DNA of 12,732 nucleotides from an uncultured Chromatiaceae bacterium (lineage in GTDB: Bacteria > Pseudomonadota > Gammaproteobacteria > Enterobacterales > Alteromonadaceae). Numbering within the stretch: position 1 is the first letter of the stretch; each line of letters opens with the position of its first letter. Location of the stretch: contig CAMLRA010000122.1 of assembly GCA_946482325.1 (NCBI GenBank), positions 1 through 12,732 on the forward strand, in the 5' to 3' direction. Under the pieces are notes generated by a model, which saw only the letters and a program-made list of their open reading frames with translations, had not been told where the DNA came from and ran no database searches. The position numbers were made by a program, and so were the translations under genes. Positions 7,271 through 12,732 of the stretch are shown piece by piece.

Positions 7271-7304
7271 AGTACCGAGAGAACTTCAAAGGTGTAGCAG
7301 CCGA

Positions 7305-8063
7305 GTGCAAAATTTACGAATCTGCGGCAGCATCCTGATTCTGGGTTTGTTGTCACCGCTCATGGCTGCAGAAATCCGCGTCGTCACCGAGCATCTGCCG
7401 CCGTATCAGATTGACCTGCCGGGTGCAGCCGCTGGTTTTGCCACGGATCTGGTGCGGCAAACCTTTCAAGGTGCCGGTATCAGCTATCAGATTGAGTTTC
7501 AGTCCTGGAGCCGCGCTTATCAGCTGGCGCTGCGAGACCCGAACACTTGTATTTATTCCATTTCAAAGAGTAAAGAACGCTTGCCGTTGTTTCATTGGAT
7601 TGGCGAGCTTTCTTACAACACCACTGCGATTTATGGCCTTGCCAGCCGCAACGATATCCAACTGCAGACTTTAGAGCAGGCCAAACAGTATGTCATCGCC
7701 GTGACCCGGGACGACGTGACACACCACTACCTGTTGCAACATGGGTTTGAAGAGGGGAAAAATTTATATCTGCTGGAAAATGTTTCCAGTATGCTCAATG
7801 TGCTGACAGGAAGGCGTCAGGATATTGATTTGGTGATTATTAACGAAACCATTCTGAAATATCGGGCGCAAGAATCCAGTCTGGCACTGACTGATTTTCG
7901 TCAGTTGTTAGTGCTGCCGGATTTACCTCTCGATTTCCATCTGGCATGCAGTCTGAAAACATCAACCGACACTGTGCAGCGCTTGCGCCAAAGCCTGCAG
8001 ATGATGAAATCCGACGGCCGGTTCGACAAAATTGTCGCCGGCTGGTCGGAAAAACTACTTTAA
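7305..8063 (+). CDS. Periplasmic solute-binding protein (SBP family 3-like)
   Basis: The protein resembles the extracellular solute-binding proteins (SBP_bac_3) that feed polar amino acids or related compounds to ABC importers. From the GTG at 7305 it has 252 residues: a short basic start, a hydrophobic stretch at 6-20 and a cleavage site near A22, followed by EIRVVTEHLPPYQ, the usual first strand of this fold. Later features are GFATDLV, a central hinge region, and a C-terminal DGRFDKIVAGW helix typical of the family. The frame is open upstream to a TTG at 7182 and an ATG at 7215. Those starts would bury the signal peptide behind 30-41 unusual residues, whereas the GTG has AAAGG 12 bases upstream. 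No permease or ATPase genes are nearby, so it is an orphan and its ligand is unknown. Confidence 0.8.
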   Translation: MQNLRICGSILILGLLSPLMAAEIRVVTEHLPPYQIDLPGAAAGFATDLVRQTFQGAGISYQIEFQSWSRAYQLALRDPNTCIYSISKSKERLPLFHWIGELSYNTTAIYGLASRNDIQLQTLEQAKQYVIAVTRDDVTHHYLLQHGFEEGKNLYLLENVSSMLNVLTGRRQDIDLVIINETILKYRAQESSLALTDFRQLLVLPDLPLDFHLACSLKTSTDTVQRLRQSLQMMKSDGRFDKIVAGWSEKLL

Positions 8064-8074
8064 GCGCGCTTTTA

Positions 8075-9301
8075 TTACAAACTTTTCTTCGGTGGCAACG
8101 CTACATTAGCGAAAATAAAACCGGCGACCAGCGACATCAGAATTAAGAATGTCTGCTGGCCAAGATGATCAGTCGCGCCCATCTGCTCGCCAGATATTAA
8201 GCTATTCAGACCAATATAAGTTTTACTACCTGGTACCAGCACTATCATCCCCTGCAGCGACACGATACTGGCCGGTGCGTTCATCAAACGGGTAAACAAA
8301 TTGCCGTAAACCCCTACAGCAAAAGCACCAACAAAAGCACCAAGCGCTAAATCGAGATAAATGCCACCAAGCTGACTGGCGCCATAGGCAATAAAACCAG
8401 ACATCAGGCCCCAGCTGATATGTTTTTTCCGGGCGCGAAACACAATGACCAGCGAACCACATAAAATCGCCACTGCGAGCCAGGCGGTCCAGGCCTCCAC
8501 AGCGCCAGTGGGCACATAAGGCACTTTGCCAAACAGCCGCTCGCCTAAAGCCAGCCCTAAAAAAGCACCGAAATACAGTTTAAACAAGATCATCACCGCA
8601 TCCATGATGCGGGCGGTGCCGGACACCAAATGCCGGGCGGCGGTTTCAGCAAAGCCCAGTGTCAGCGCAAGCCCGGGGATAAACACGATAATGGCCGACA
8701 ACACCACAATTGGGATATTGATCCGCGGGTCGACATAAGCAGCAAGTGCGGTCGCACCTAAAGCTGAACTCATCGCAACCAACGGTTCCAGCATATGAGT
8801 AACACGCCGGCTTTTTTCCGCCCAGAATACAAACAGATAAACAACAAGGCTCAGCGCTGTGGCATACCCAACATCCAGCCAGCTGGCCCGCATTAGCATG
8901 GCAAAAGCGCCTCCGGCGGCACCATAGGCCAGAAAAGTAGCCCAGCGCGCATACGGATTGGGCATAGCGGCTATGGTATTCAGCCGTTCGGTCGCTTCCT
9001 GCAGCGTCATCTGGTGCTTCAGCACCGCATCTACCACTTCATCAGCACGGGATAATGAGCCTAAATCCAAATCACCAGGCATCACCCGTGCAACATGAGT
9101 GTATTCGTTGTCTTCACCCGGCACCCAAATCACAAAGGTCAGTACAGTTGGTGTAATGGCAAACGACGCGCCGATATTTAAATCTTTAGCGACATCCTGC
9201 AAATGCGCTTCCAGCCGGTAAGCTGGCGTACCAAACTTATGCAGCATTTTGCCAAGCTTGACGATGAATTTTCTTTTTTCATTAAAATCAGAGGATTGCA
9301 C
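8075..9301 (-). CDS. ThrE-family threonine/serine exporter
   Basis: A membrane protein with the two-part ThrE architecture in one chain: a conserved N-terminal DUF1212 region, then about ten membrane segments. Visible hallmarks (numbered from the GTG at 9301, 408 residues) are GKMLHKFGTPAYRLE near 19-33, the PTVLTFVI segment at 53-60, a FIPG motif at about 209-212 with SGTAR at 229-233, and VPGSKTYIGL at about 358-367. Characterised members export threonine and serine by proton motive force; the substrate here is inferred. The GTG start is preceded by AAGGA at a seven-base distance. The frame remains open for a further 219 bases into the adjacent inverted-repeat element, which I judge non-coding. 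Its 3' end faces the binding-protein gene with an 11-base gap. No partner gene is seen. Confidence 0.88.
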   Translation of the reverse strand: MQSSDFNEKRKFIVKLGKMLHKFGTPAYRLEAHLQDVAKDLNIGASFAITPTVLTFVIWVPGEDNEYTHVARVMPGDLDLGSLSRADEVVDAVLKHQMTLQEATERLNTIAAMPNPYARWATFLAYGAAGGAFAMLMRASWLDVGYATALSLVVYLFVFWAEKSRRVTHMLEPLVAMSSALGATALAAYVDPRINIPIVVLSAIIVFIPGLALTLGFAETAARHLVSGTARIMDAVMILFKLYFGAFLGLALGERLFGKVPYVPTGAVEAWTAWLAVAILCGSLVIVFRARKKHISWGLMSGFIAYGASQLGGIYLDLALGAFVGAFAVGVYGNLFTRLMNAPASIVSLQGMIVLVPGSKTYIGLNSLISGEQMGATDHLGQQTFLILMSLVAGFIFANVALPPKKSL

Positions 9302-9342
9302 TGGTAAGTCCTTGTGACACAGCAATAATTCAGCCGGTATAG

Positions 9343-9529
9343 TAGGGGCTGTTGACGTTTGGTGATTAGGCTTTGTTCGAATTGGCCGCTCTTTCTGCTG
9401 CGTTAGTGCTCGTTTGTGTAGAATAACACACTGGGTACCACGTACGGCTCTCGCACTGCCTTGCATAAGCCGGCCACCGCGTGGTGCCAAACTGCTGCAA
9501 AAACAAACCCCAAACGTCAACAGCCCCTA
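9343..9529. mobile_element. MITE-like element with 20-bp terminal inverted repeats
   Basis: The left end TAGGGGCTGTTGACGTTTGG (9343-9362) is the exact reverse complement of the right end (9510-9529). If the outer TA is the duplicated target, the element proper is GGGGCTG...CAGCCCC, 183 bp, flanked by TA on both sides. The total is 187 bp, with no room for a transposase. It is therefore best read as a non-autonomous miniature transposon mobilised by a TA-targeting IS family elsewhere in the genome (IS630/Tc1-mariner-like or a TA-targeting IS5 subgroup are options). Its interior has short open stretches on the minus strand but nothing that resembles a protein family. Confidence 0.75.
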
Positions 9530-9668
9530 AGTTCATACTAACAGTGCGACGTGACAAAACAATAGGACAAATCATGCCGGGAATTTAATTGGCGGGGAAA
9601 TGTGCAGTTGTAGCAAGATTGGTCAGAGACAGTGCAGAGGGTCGGGCAAGCTTTTATTACAACAGAGA
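9530..9668. other. Non-coding stretch between the MITE-like element and the rplS terminator
   Basis: With the element and the rplS terminator this makes up the 401-base gap 9302-9702. I see no gene here. A weak minus-strand promoter candidate (TTGTTT at 9562-9557, 16-base spacer, TAGTAT at 9540-9535) would start transcription at about the element's right edge and could serve the exporter gene. Confidence 0.4.
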
Positions 9669-9695
9669 TAAAAAAAGGCTGCCGGGGGCAGCCTT
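9669..9695 (-). terminator. Intrinsic terminator of the rpsP-rimM-trmD-rplS operon
   Basis: On the minus strand a perfect 9-bp stem AAGGCTGCC / GGCAGCCTT with a CCC loop runs directly into seven T. It lies eight bases after the rplS stop codon. Confidence 0.93.
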
Positions 9696-9702
9696 CAAGT
9701 GC

Positions 9703-10062
9703 TTAGTTAAGCTTTTCGCGGATACGCGCTGATTTACCTGAACGATCGCGTAAGAAGTAAAGCTTGGCACGGCGTACTGCACCACGACGTTTCAGCGTGA
9801 TGCTGTCAATCATTGGGCTGTGCGTTTGGAATACACGCTCAACGCCTTCACCGTTCGAAATTTTACGAACTGTGAAAGATGAGTGTAAACCACGGTTACG
9901 TTTAGCGATTACAACGCCTTCGTAAGCCTGCAGACGAGTTTTATCGCCTTCTTTAACTTTAACTTGAACAATCACAGTGTCACCTGGACCGAAAGCTGGA
10001 ACGTCAGATTTCAGCTGTTCGTTTTCAAGTTCTTTGATGATGTTTTGGCTAACTTTGCTCAT
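9703..10062 (-). CDS. rplS: 50S ribosomal protein L19
   Basis: The 119-residue protein is a full-length L19 (E. coli 115). It begins with a helix ([11 protein letters not shown]), followed by the [27 protein letters not shown] and [16 protein letters not shown] stretches and ends [19 protein letters not shown]19 sits at the 30S-50S interface and contributes to intersubunit bridges. The ATG at 10062 is 25 bases after the trmD stop and has a GTGAG-type ribosome binding site. It is the last gene of the operon, directly before a strong terminator. Confidence 0.98.
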   Translation of the reverse strand: MSKVSQNIIKELENEQLKSDVPAFGPGDTVIVQVKVKEGDKTRLQAYEGVVIAKRNRGLHSSFTVRKISNGEGVERVFQTHSPMIDSITLKRRGAVRRAKLYFLRDRSGKSARIREKLN

Positions 10063-10087
10063 AACAATCTCACTTTACCTGGATAAA

Positions 10088-10858
10088 CTATCGTTGCTGC
10101 AACGCCTGGTGTTCCTGTTGGAACTCTTCCAGAAGTTTGCGTTGCTCCTTAGTCAGAGCCAGGGCATTTAACAATTCCGGACGCCGAAGCCAGGTTCTCC
10201 CGAGAGACTGCTTCAGACGCCAGCGTCTGATGTTTTCATGGTGTCCGCTGAGTAGTACAGCGGGAACCTGTTTGCCGTCTAACACTTCTGGTCTGGTATA
10301 GTGCGGACAATCCAGCAATCCGGAGGCAAACGAATCCTCAACTGCTGACATGTCATGCCCCAGTACGCCTGGTACCAGTCGCGATACCGCATCAATCAGC
10401 GTCATCGCAGGCAATTCGCCCCCACTCAGCACGTAATCGCCGATTGACCATTCTTCGTCAATTTCCGACTCTATTACGCGTTCATCAATCCCTTCGTAGC
10501 GACCTGCTACCAGCAACAGCTTCGGACGTTTCGCCAGTTCAGCGACCCCTGCCTGATCTAATTTACGGCCTTGCGGCGATAAATAGATGGTATGGACCCC
10601 TTCCCCTGCGGCAGCTTTGGCGGCGCGAATTGCGTCGGTCAAAGGCTGCACCATCATCAACATACCAGGACCGCCACCAAAAGGTCTGTCGTCCACAGTG
10701 TTATGTTTATCCGAAGTAAAATCCCGCGGATTCCAACACTGTAAATCAATCAGGCCGTTTTTGACTGCCCGGCTGGTCACACCATATTTTGTGATTGCCT
10801 CGAACATTTGCGGAAATAAGGTAATAACCCCAAACCACATATTGGACTGTCCGGACAT
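10088..10858 (-). CDS. trmD: tRNA (guanine-N1)-methyltransferase (m1G37)
   Basis: TrmD methylates G37 next to the anticodon of tRNAs reading CNN-type codons, using S-adenosylmethionine, and prevents +1 frameshifting. Trefoil-knot (SPOUT) motifs are clear (numbered from the ATG at 10858): FGGGPGMLM near 60-68, [18 protein letters not shown] at 119-127 and [12 protein letters not shown] at 139-150. The catalytic aspartate is D175 in [19 protein letters not shown]. The rimM stop TAA and this ATG overlap as TAATG, a classic coupling arrangement. A second ATG six codons downstream (10840) begins MWFGVITLF and matches where E. coli TrmD starts, so the true start is one of these two. From 10858 the product is 256 residues (E. 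coli 255). Confidence 0.97.
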   Translation of the reverse strand: MSGQSNMWFGVITLFPQMFEAITKYGVTSRAVKNGLIDLQCWNPRDFTSDKHNTVDDRPFGGGPGMLMMVQPLTDAIRAAKAAAGEGVHTIYLSPQGRKLDQAGVAELAKRPKLLLVAGRYEGIDERVIESEIDEEWSIGDYVLSGGELPAMTLIDAVSRLVPGVLGHDMSAVEDSFASGLLDCPHYTRPEVLDGKQVPAVLLSGHHENIRRWRLKQSLGRTWLRRPELLNALALTKEQRKLLEEFQQEHQALQQR

Positions 10859-11382
10859 TAAAAATCTGGGTCCCAATCGACGATGATTCGTCCTTGCGCT
10901 TTATCCACACTTTTGATGACAGAATCAGTCAAAAACGGAATTAAACGCTCTTTTTTACCAAATGCATCGGTCCGGTTTGCTTTGACGACGAGAACGTCGT
11001 TCGAGCCCGTTTCCATGATGTCATCCACAACGCCTAAGTCATAACCGGCTTCGTTCACAACAGTCAGACCCATCAGGTCTTTCCAGTAAAACTCACCGTC
11101 ATCAAGCGCGGGCAGACTGGTCTGAGTCACAGCAATTTCCGCATTCACGAAAACTTGTGCCTGGTCCCGGTCGCTGACACCTTCCAGTTTGACGATTAAG
11201 CCATTGCTATGGCGTTTCCAACTGGAGATCTGCACTGGTTGCCATTTGCCCTGAGATTGGATCTGCCAGGGTGTGTAATCAAAAATCCCTTCCGGGACAT
11301 CTGTGTAGGAAATTACTTTTAGCCACCCGTTGATGCCGTAAACAGCGCCAAACTTACCTAAGACAACTAAATCTTTACCCAT
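10858..11382 (-). CDS. rimM: Ribosome maturation factor RimM
   Basis: RimM binds ribosomal protein S19 in the 30S head and helps 16S rRNA maturation. The 174 residues (E. coli 182) show the N-terminal RimM barrel, with [20 protein letters not shown] near 8-27. The C-terminal PRC-barrel follows, with [38 protein letters not shown] and the usual DWDPDF end. The start is the ATG at 11382, preceded by TAGGA about 11 bases away; the TTG directly upstream is not needed. It is 28 bases after rpsP and its stop overlaps trmD by one base. Confidence 0.97.
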   Translation of the reverse strand: MGKDLVVLGKFGAVYGINGWLKVISYTDVPEGIFDYTPWQIQSQGKWQPVQISSWKRHSNGLIVKLEGVSDRDQAQVFVNAEIAVTQTSLPALDDGEFYWKDLMGLTVVNEAGYDLGVVDDIMETGSNDVLVVKANRTDAFGKKERLIPFLTDSVIKSVDKAQGRIIVDWDPDF

Positions 11383-11410
11383 CAAGGTTAATTCCTACCC
11401 AGTTTGCTAA

Positions 11411-11662
11411 TTAAGCAGCAGCTTTCTTAGCAGCTTTTACCAGTGACGCAACGCGATCGCTCAGAGATGCACCTTGTGCAACCCAGTGATCAACGCGGTC
11501 CAGGTCGATGCGCGTTTTCTCTTCAGTACCGCTGGCGATTGGGTTAAAGAAACCCACGCGCTCAATGAAACGGCCATCACGAGCAAAACGGCTATCAGCG
11601 ACCACAACTTGGTAAAATGGACGCTTTTTCGCGCCACCACGTTGTAAACGAATAGTTACCAT
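11411..11662 (-). CDS. rpsP: 30S ribosomal protein S16
   Basis: The 83-residue protein is a full-length S16 (E. coli 82), with [20 protein letters not shown] at the start, [19 protein letters not shown] and a basic KAAKKAAA tail. It is an early assembly protein of the 30S body. The ATG at 11662 has an AGAGGA ribosome binding site. It is the first gene of the operon rpsP-rimM-trmD-rplS, driven by the promoter about 75 bases upstream. Confidence 0.98.
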   Translation of the reverse strand: MVTIRLQRGGAKKRPFYQVVVADSRFARDGRFIERVGFFNPIASGTEEKTRIDLDRVDHWVAQGASLSDRVASLVKAAKKAAA

Positions 11663-11704
11663 ACCGTCCTCTATTTCAATCGTTCAGGTTTTTGTAAATC
11701 AAAA

Positions 11705-11727
11705 TCCCCGCGGTCAGGCCGCAGGGA
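11705..11727 (-). promoter_or_regulatory. Terminator-like hairpin at the 5' end of the rpsP leader
   Basis: On the minus strand TCCCTGCGG / CCGCGGGGA form a 9-bp stem (one G-U pair) with a CCTGA loop, followed by TTTTGATTT. The hairpin begins at about the predicted transcription start. It may be an attenuator or a 5'-protecting stem-loop. Confidence 0.5.
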
Positions 11728-11733
11728 CGCCGA

Positions 11734-11761
11734 ATTGTACGCGTTTTTCGTTGTAATGCAA
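11734..11761 (-). promoter_or_regulatory. rpsP operon promoter, sigma70
   Basis: On the minus strand there is TTGCAT (11761-11756), a 16-base spacer containing GCGCG-like G+C bases next to the -10, and TACAAT (11739-11734). The predicted start is near 11727. The GC-rich start region is reminiscent of stringently controlled promoters, but this is not demonstrated. Confidence 0.7.
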
Positions 11762-11815
11762 GGATTTTCAGGCTTCGCGGCTGGTTATCAGGGCAGTCGT
11801 AGCGGTGGATGATTC

Positions 11816-11896
11816 TGTGGATAAGCTCTTGAAAAGCTGTTGGGATAAGCGCTGAGGCACTCGAAGGATCCCGTCGATCCTTATCGAGATCTGATC
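11816..11896. other. DnaA box plus GATC cluster in the ffh-rpsP gap
   Basis: TGTGGATAA at 11816-11824 is a perfect DnaA box (TTATCCACA on the minus strand), and TTGGGATAA at 11840-11848 matches 7 of 9. Four GATC sites follow within 30 bases (11867, 11876, 11888, 11893). The first two lie in an AAGGATC / GATCCTT inverted repeat (11864-11882). The gap 11663-12003 contains no gene. Confidence 0.5.
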
Positions 11897-11954
11897 AAAC
11901 TGTCGTCTTTCATTTGTTTGGTCTGTGTATCAGCATTCGCTGAGGTACAAACAA

Positions 11955-11981
11955 CAAGGCCATTGCATAGCAATGGCCTTG
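11955..11981 (-). terminator. ffh terminator
   Basis: A perfect 12-bp stem CAAGGCCATTGC / GCAATGGCCTTG with a 3-base loop. On the minus strand it is followed by TTGTTTGT. It starts 22 bases after the ffh stop codon. The T tract is interrupted, but the stem is very strong. Confidence 0.85.
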
Positions 11982-12003
11982 AAAGTTTAAAGCGGCTGCG
12001 GCT

Positions 12004-12732
12004 TTAGCGGCCACCACCTAAACCGGGTGGTAATTTGCCGCCCATGGCTCGCATCATCTTCATCATGCCGCCTTTGCCACTCATCTGCTTCATCATTTTC
12101 TGCATCTGGGTGAATTGCTTTAACAGCTGATTGACGTCCTGCACCTGAGTACCTGAGCCGGCTGCAATACGCTTTTTACGCGAACCTTTAATCAAATCAG
12201 GGAATTGCCGCTCTTTTGGCGTCATCGAATTAATAATGGCTTCCATTTTGTTGAAGCTTTTATTGTTGATTTGATCTTTGGCGCCGGCCGGCAGATTTTT
12301 CATGCCCGGCAATTTATCCAGCATCGACATCATGCCGCCCATACTACGCATCTGCACCAGCTGGTCGCGGAAATCTTCCAGACTAAAGCCCTGGCCTTTC
12401 ATCACCTTAGCAGCGACTTTAGCCGCCTGCTCACGATCGACTTTTTGCTCCAGCTCTTCAATCAGGCTGAGCACGTCGCCCATGCCCAGAATGCGCGATG
12501 CGATCCGGTCCGGATGGAACGGTTCCAGCGCATCGGTTTTCTCACCCATACCGATAAACTTAATCGGTTTGCCAGTGATATGGCGGATAGATAAGGCCGC
12601 ACCGCCCCGCGCATCACCGTCGGCTTTGGTCAGGATCACACCGGTCAGTGGCAACGCTTCATTAAAGGCTTTGGCTGTGTTAGCCGCATCCTGACCTGTC
12701 ATCGCATCGACGACAAACAGCGTCTCAATAGG
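12004..12732 (-). CDS. ffh: Signal recognition particle protein Ffh (C-terminal part)
   Basis: The last 242 residues of the SRP54-type GTPase; the N domain and the first GTPase motifs lie beyond the window edge. The fragment starts in the G domain (ETLFVVDAMTGQDA) and contains TKADGDARGG, the guanine-specificity motif, and GKPIKFIGMGEK. It continues into the methionine-rich M domain that binds signal peptides and 4.5S RNA. The RNA-binding GSRKKRIAAGSGTQVQDVN stretch is intact, and the end is rich in Met, Lys and Gly. Ffh binds hydrophobic signal sequences on ribosomes and docks at FtsY for membrane targeting. It reads in the same direction as rpsP but is separated from it by a terminator, so it forms a separate unit. 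Confidence 0.97.
   Translation of the reverse strand, partial: PIETLFVVDAMTGQDAANTAKAFNEALPLTGVILTKADGDARGGAALSIRHITGKPIKFIGMGEKTDALEPFHPDRIASRILGMGDVLSLIEELEQKVDREQAAKVAAKVMKGQGFSLEDFRDQLVQMRSMGGMMSMLDKLPGMKNLPAGAKDQINNKSFNKMEAIINSMTPKERQFPDLIKGSRKKRIAAGSGTQVQDVNQLLKQFTQMQKMMKQMSGKGGMMKMMRAMGGKLPPGLGGGR

Noticed and set aside
8064..8074. AAGCGCGCTT palindrome followed by TTATT as a shared terminator between the convergent genes
   Set aside because: The palindrome has no loop, so it cannot form a stable RNA hairpin of terminator type.
9366..9575. 69-codon minus-strand frame through the inverted-repeat element
   Set aside because: It begins outside the element and ends within it, has no ribosome binding site, and is in a different frame from the exporter. 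Better explained as chance coding in the repeat.
11816..11896. The DnaA/GATC cluster as the chromosomal origin
   Set aside because: Only one perfect DnaA box, no AT-rich unwinding tract, and no dnaA, gidA or rpmH neighbours. It is at most an accessory site.
1..12732. A new defence, mobile or biosynthetic gene system
   Set aside because: All larger genes fall into known housekeeping or metabolic families. No CRISPR repeats, tRNA genes, integrase, phage or toxin-antitoxin genes were seen, and the unassigned parts are single small genes or regulatory sites.

Overview
The window looks like chromosomal core DNA from a gammaproteobacterium. The gene sequences and the order ffh, rpsP, rimM, trmD, rplS, followed by an aroF-tyrA pair with a TyrR-like control region, fit the Alteromonadales/Chromatiaceae area (Rheinheimera-like). 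The genus is an inference from protein style and cannot be proved here. Almost everything reads on the minus strand. The exceptions are a small lipoprotein gene and a periplasmic binding-protein gene.

Layout from right to left, in the direction of most transcription. (1) 12732-12004 is the C-terminal half of ffh, the signal recognition particle GTPase, ended by a strong hairpin terminator. (2) 12003-11663 is a 341-base gap holding that terminator, a GATC cluster with a perfect DnaA box, and a good sigma70 promoter followed by a leader hairpin. (3) 11662-9703 is the translation operon rpsP-rimM-trmD-rplS, closed by an intrinsic terminator. (4) 9702-9302 is a 401-base gap containing a 187-bp element with 20-bp inverted ends, interpreted as a non-autonomous transposon (MITE). 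(5) 9301-8075 is a ThrE-type threonine/serine exporter, facing the plus-strand binding-protein gene at 7305-8063. (6) 7304-6955 is the divergent control region, with a near-consensus promoter and two tandem TyrR-like boxes reading into aroF (6954-5896). AroF is tightly coupled to tyrA (5888-4740). Together they commit carbon to the shikimate pathway and convert chorismate to 4-hydroxyphenylpyruvate for tyrosine. (7) mtgA (4661-3957) is a peptidoglycan glycosyltransferase. An AGCS sodium:amino-acid symporter gene (3746-2256) with its own terminator and a GNAT acetyltransferase gene (2189-1665) follow. (8) A small lipoprotein gene (1413-1637) is divergent from an M14 metallopeptidase gene (1295-240), which overlaps the start of an alpha/beta hydrolase gene running off the left edge.

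The genes are ordinary housekeeping and metabolic genes. I found no convincing new multi-gene system. The points worth a second look are regulatory or mobile: the MITE beside the exporter and the open frame it lends to it, the TyrR-like operator pair, an unexplained palindrome near the binding-protein gene, the DnaA/GATC cluster, the rpsP leader hairpin, and the TTG-started mtgA with a promoter almost on top of its start.
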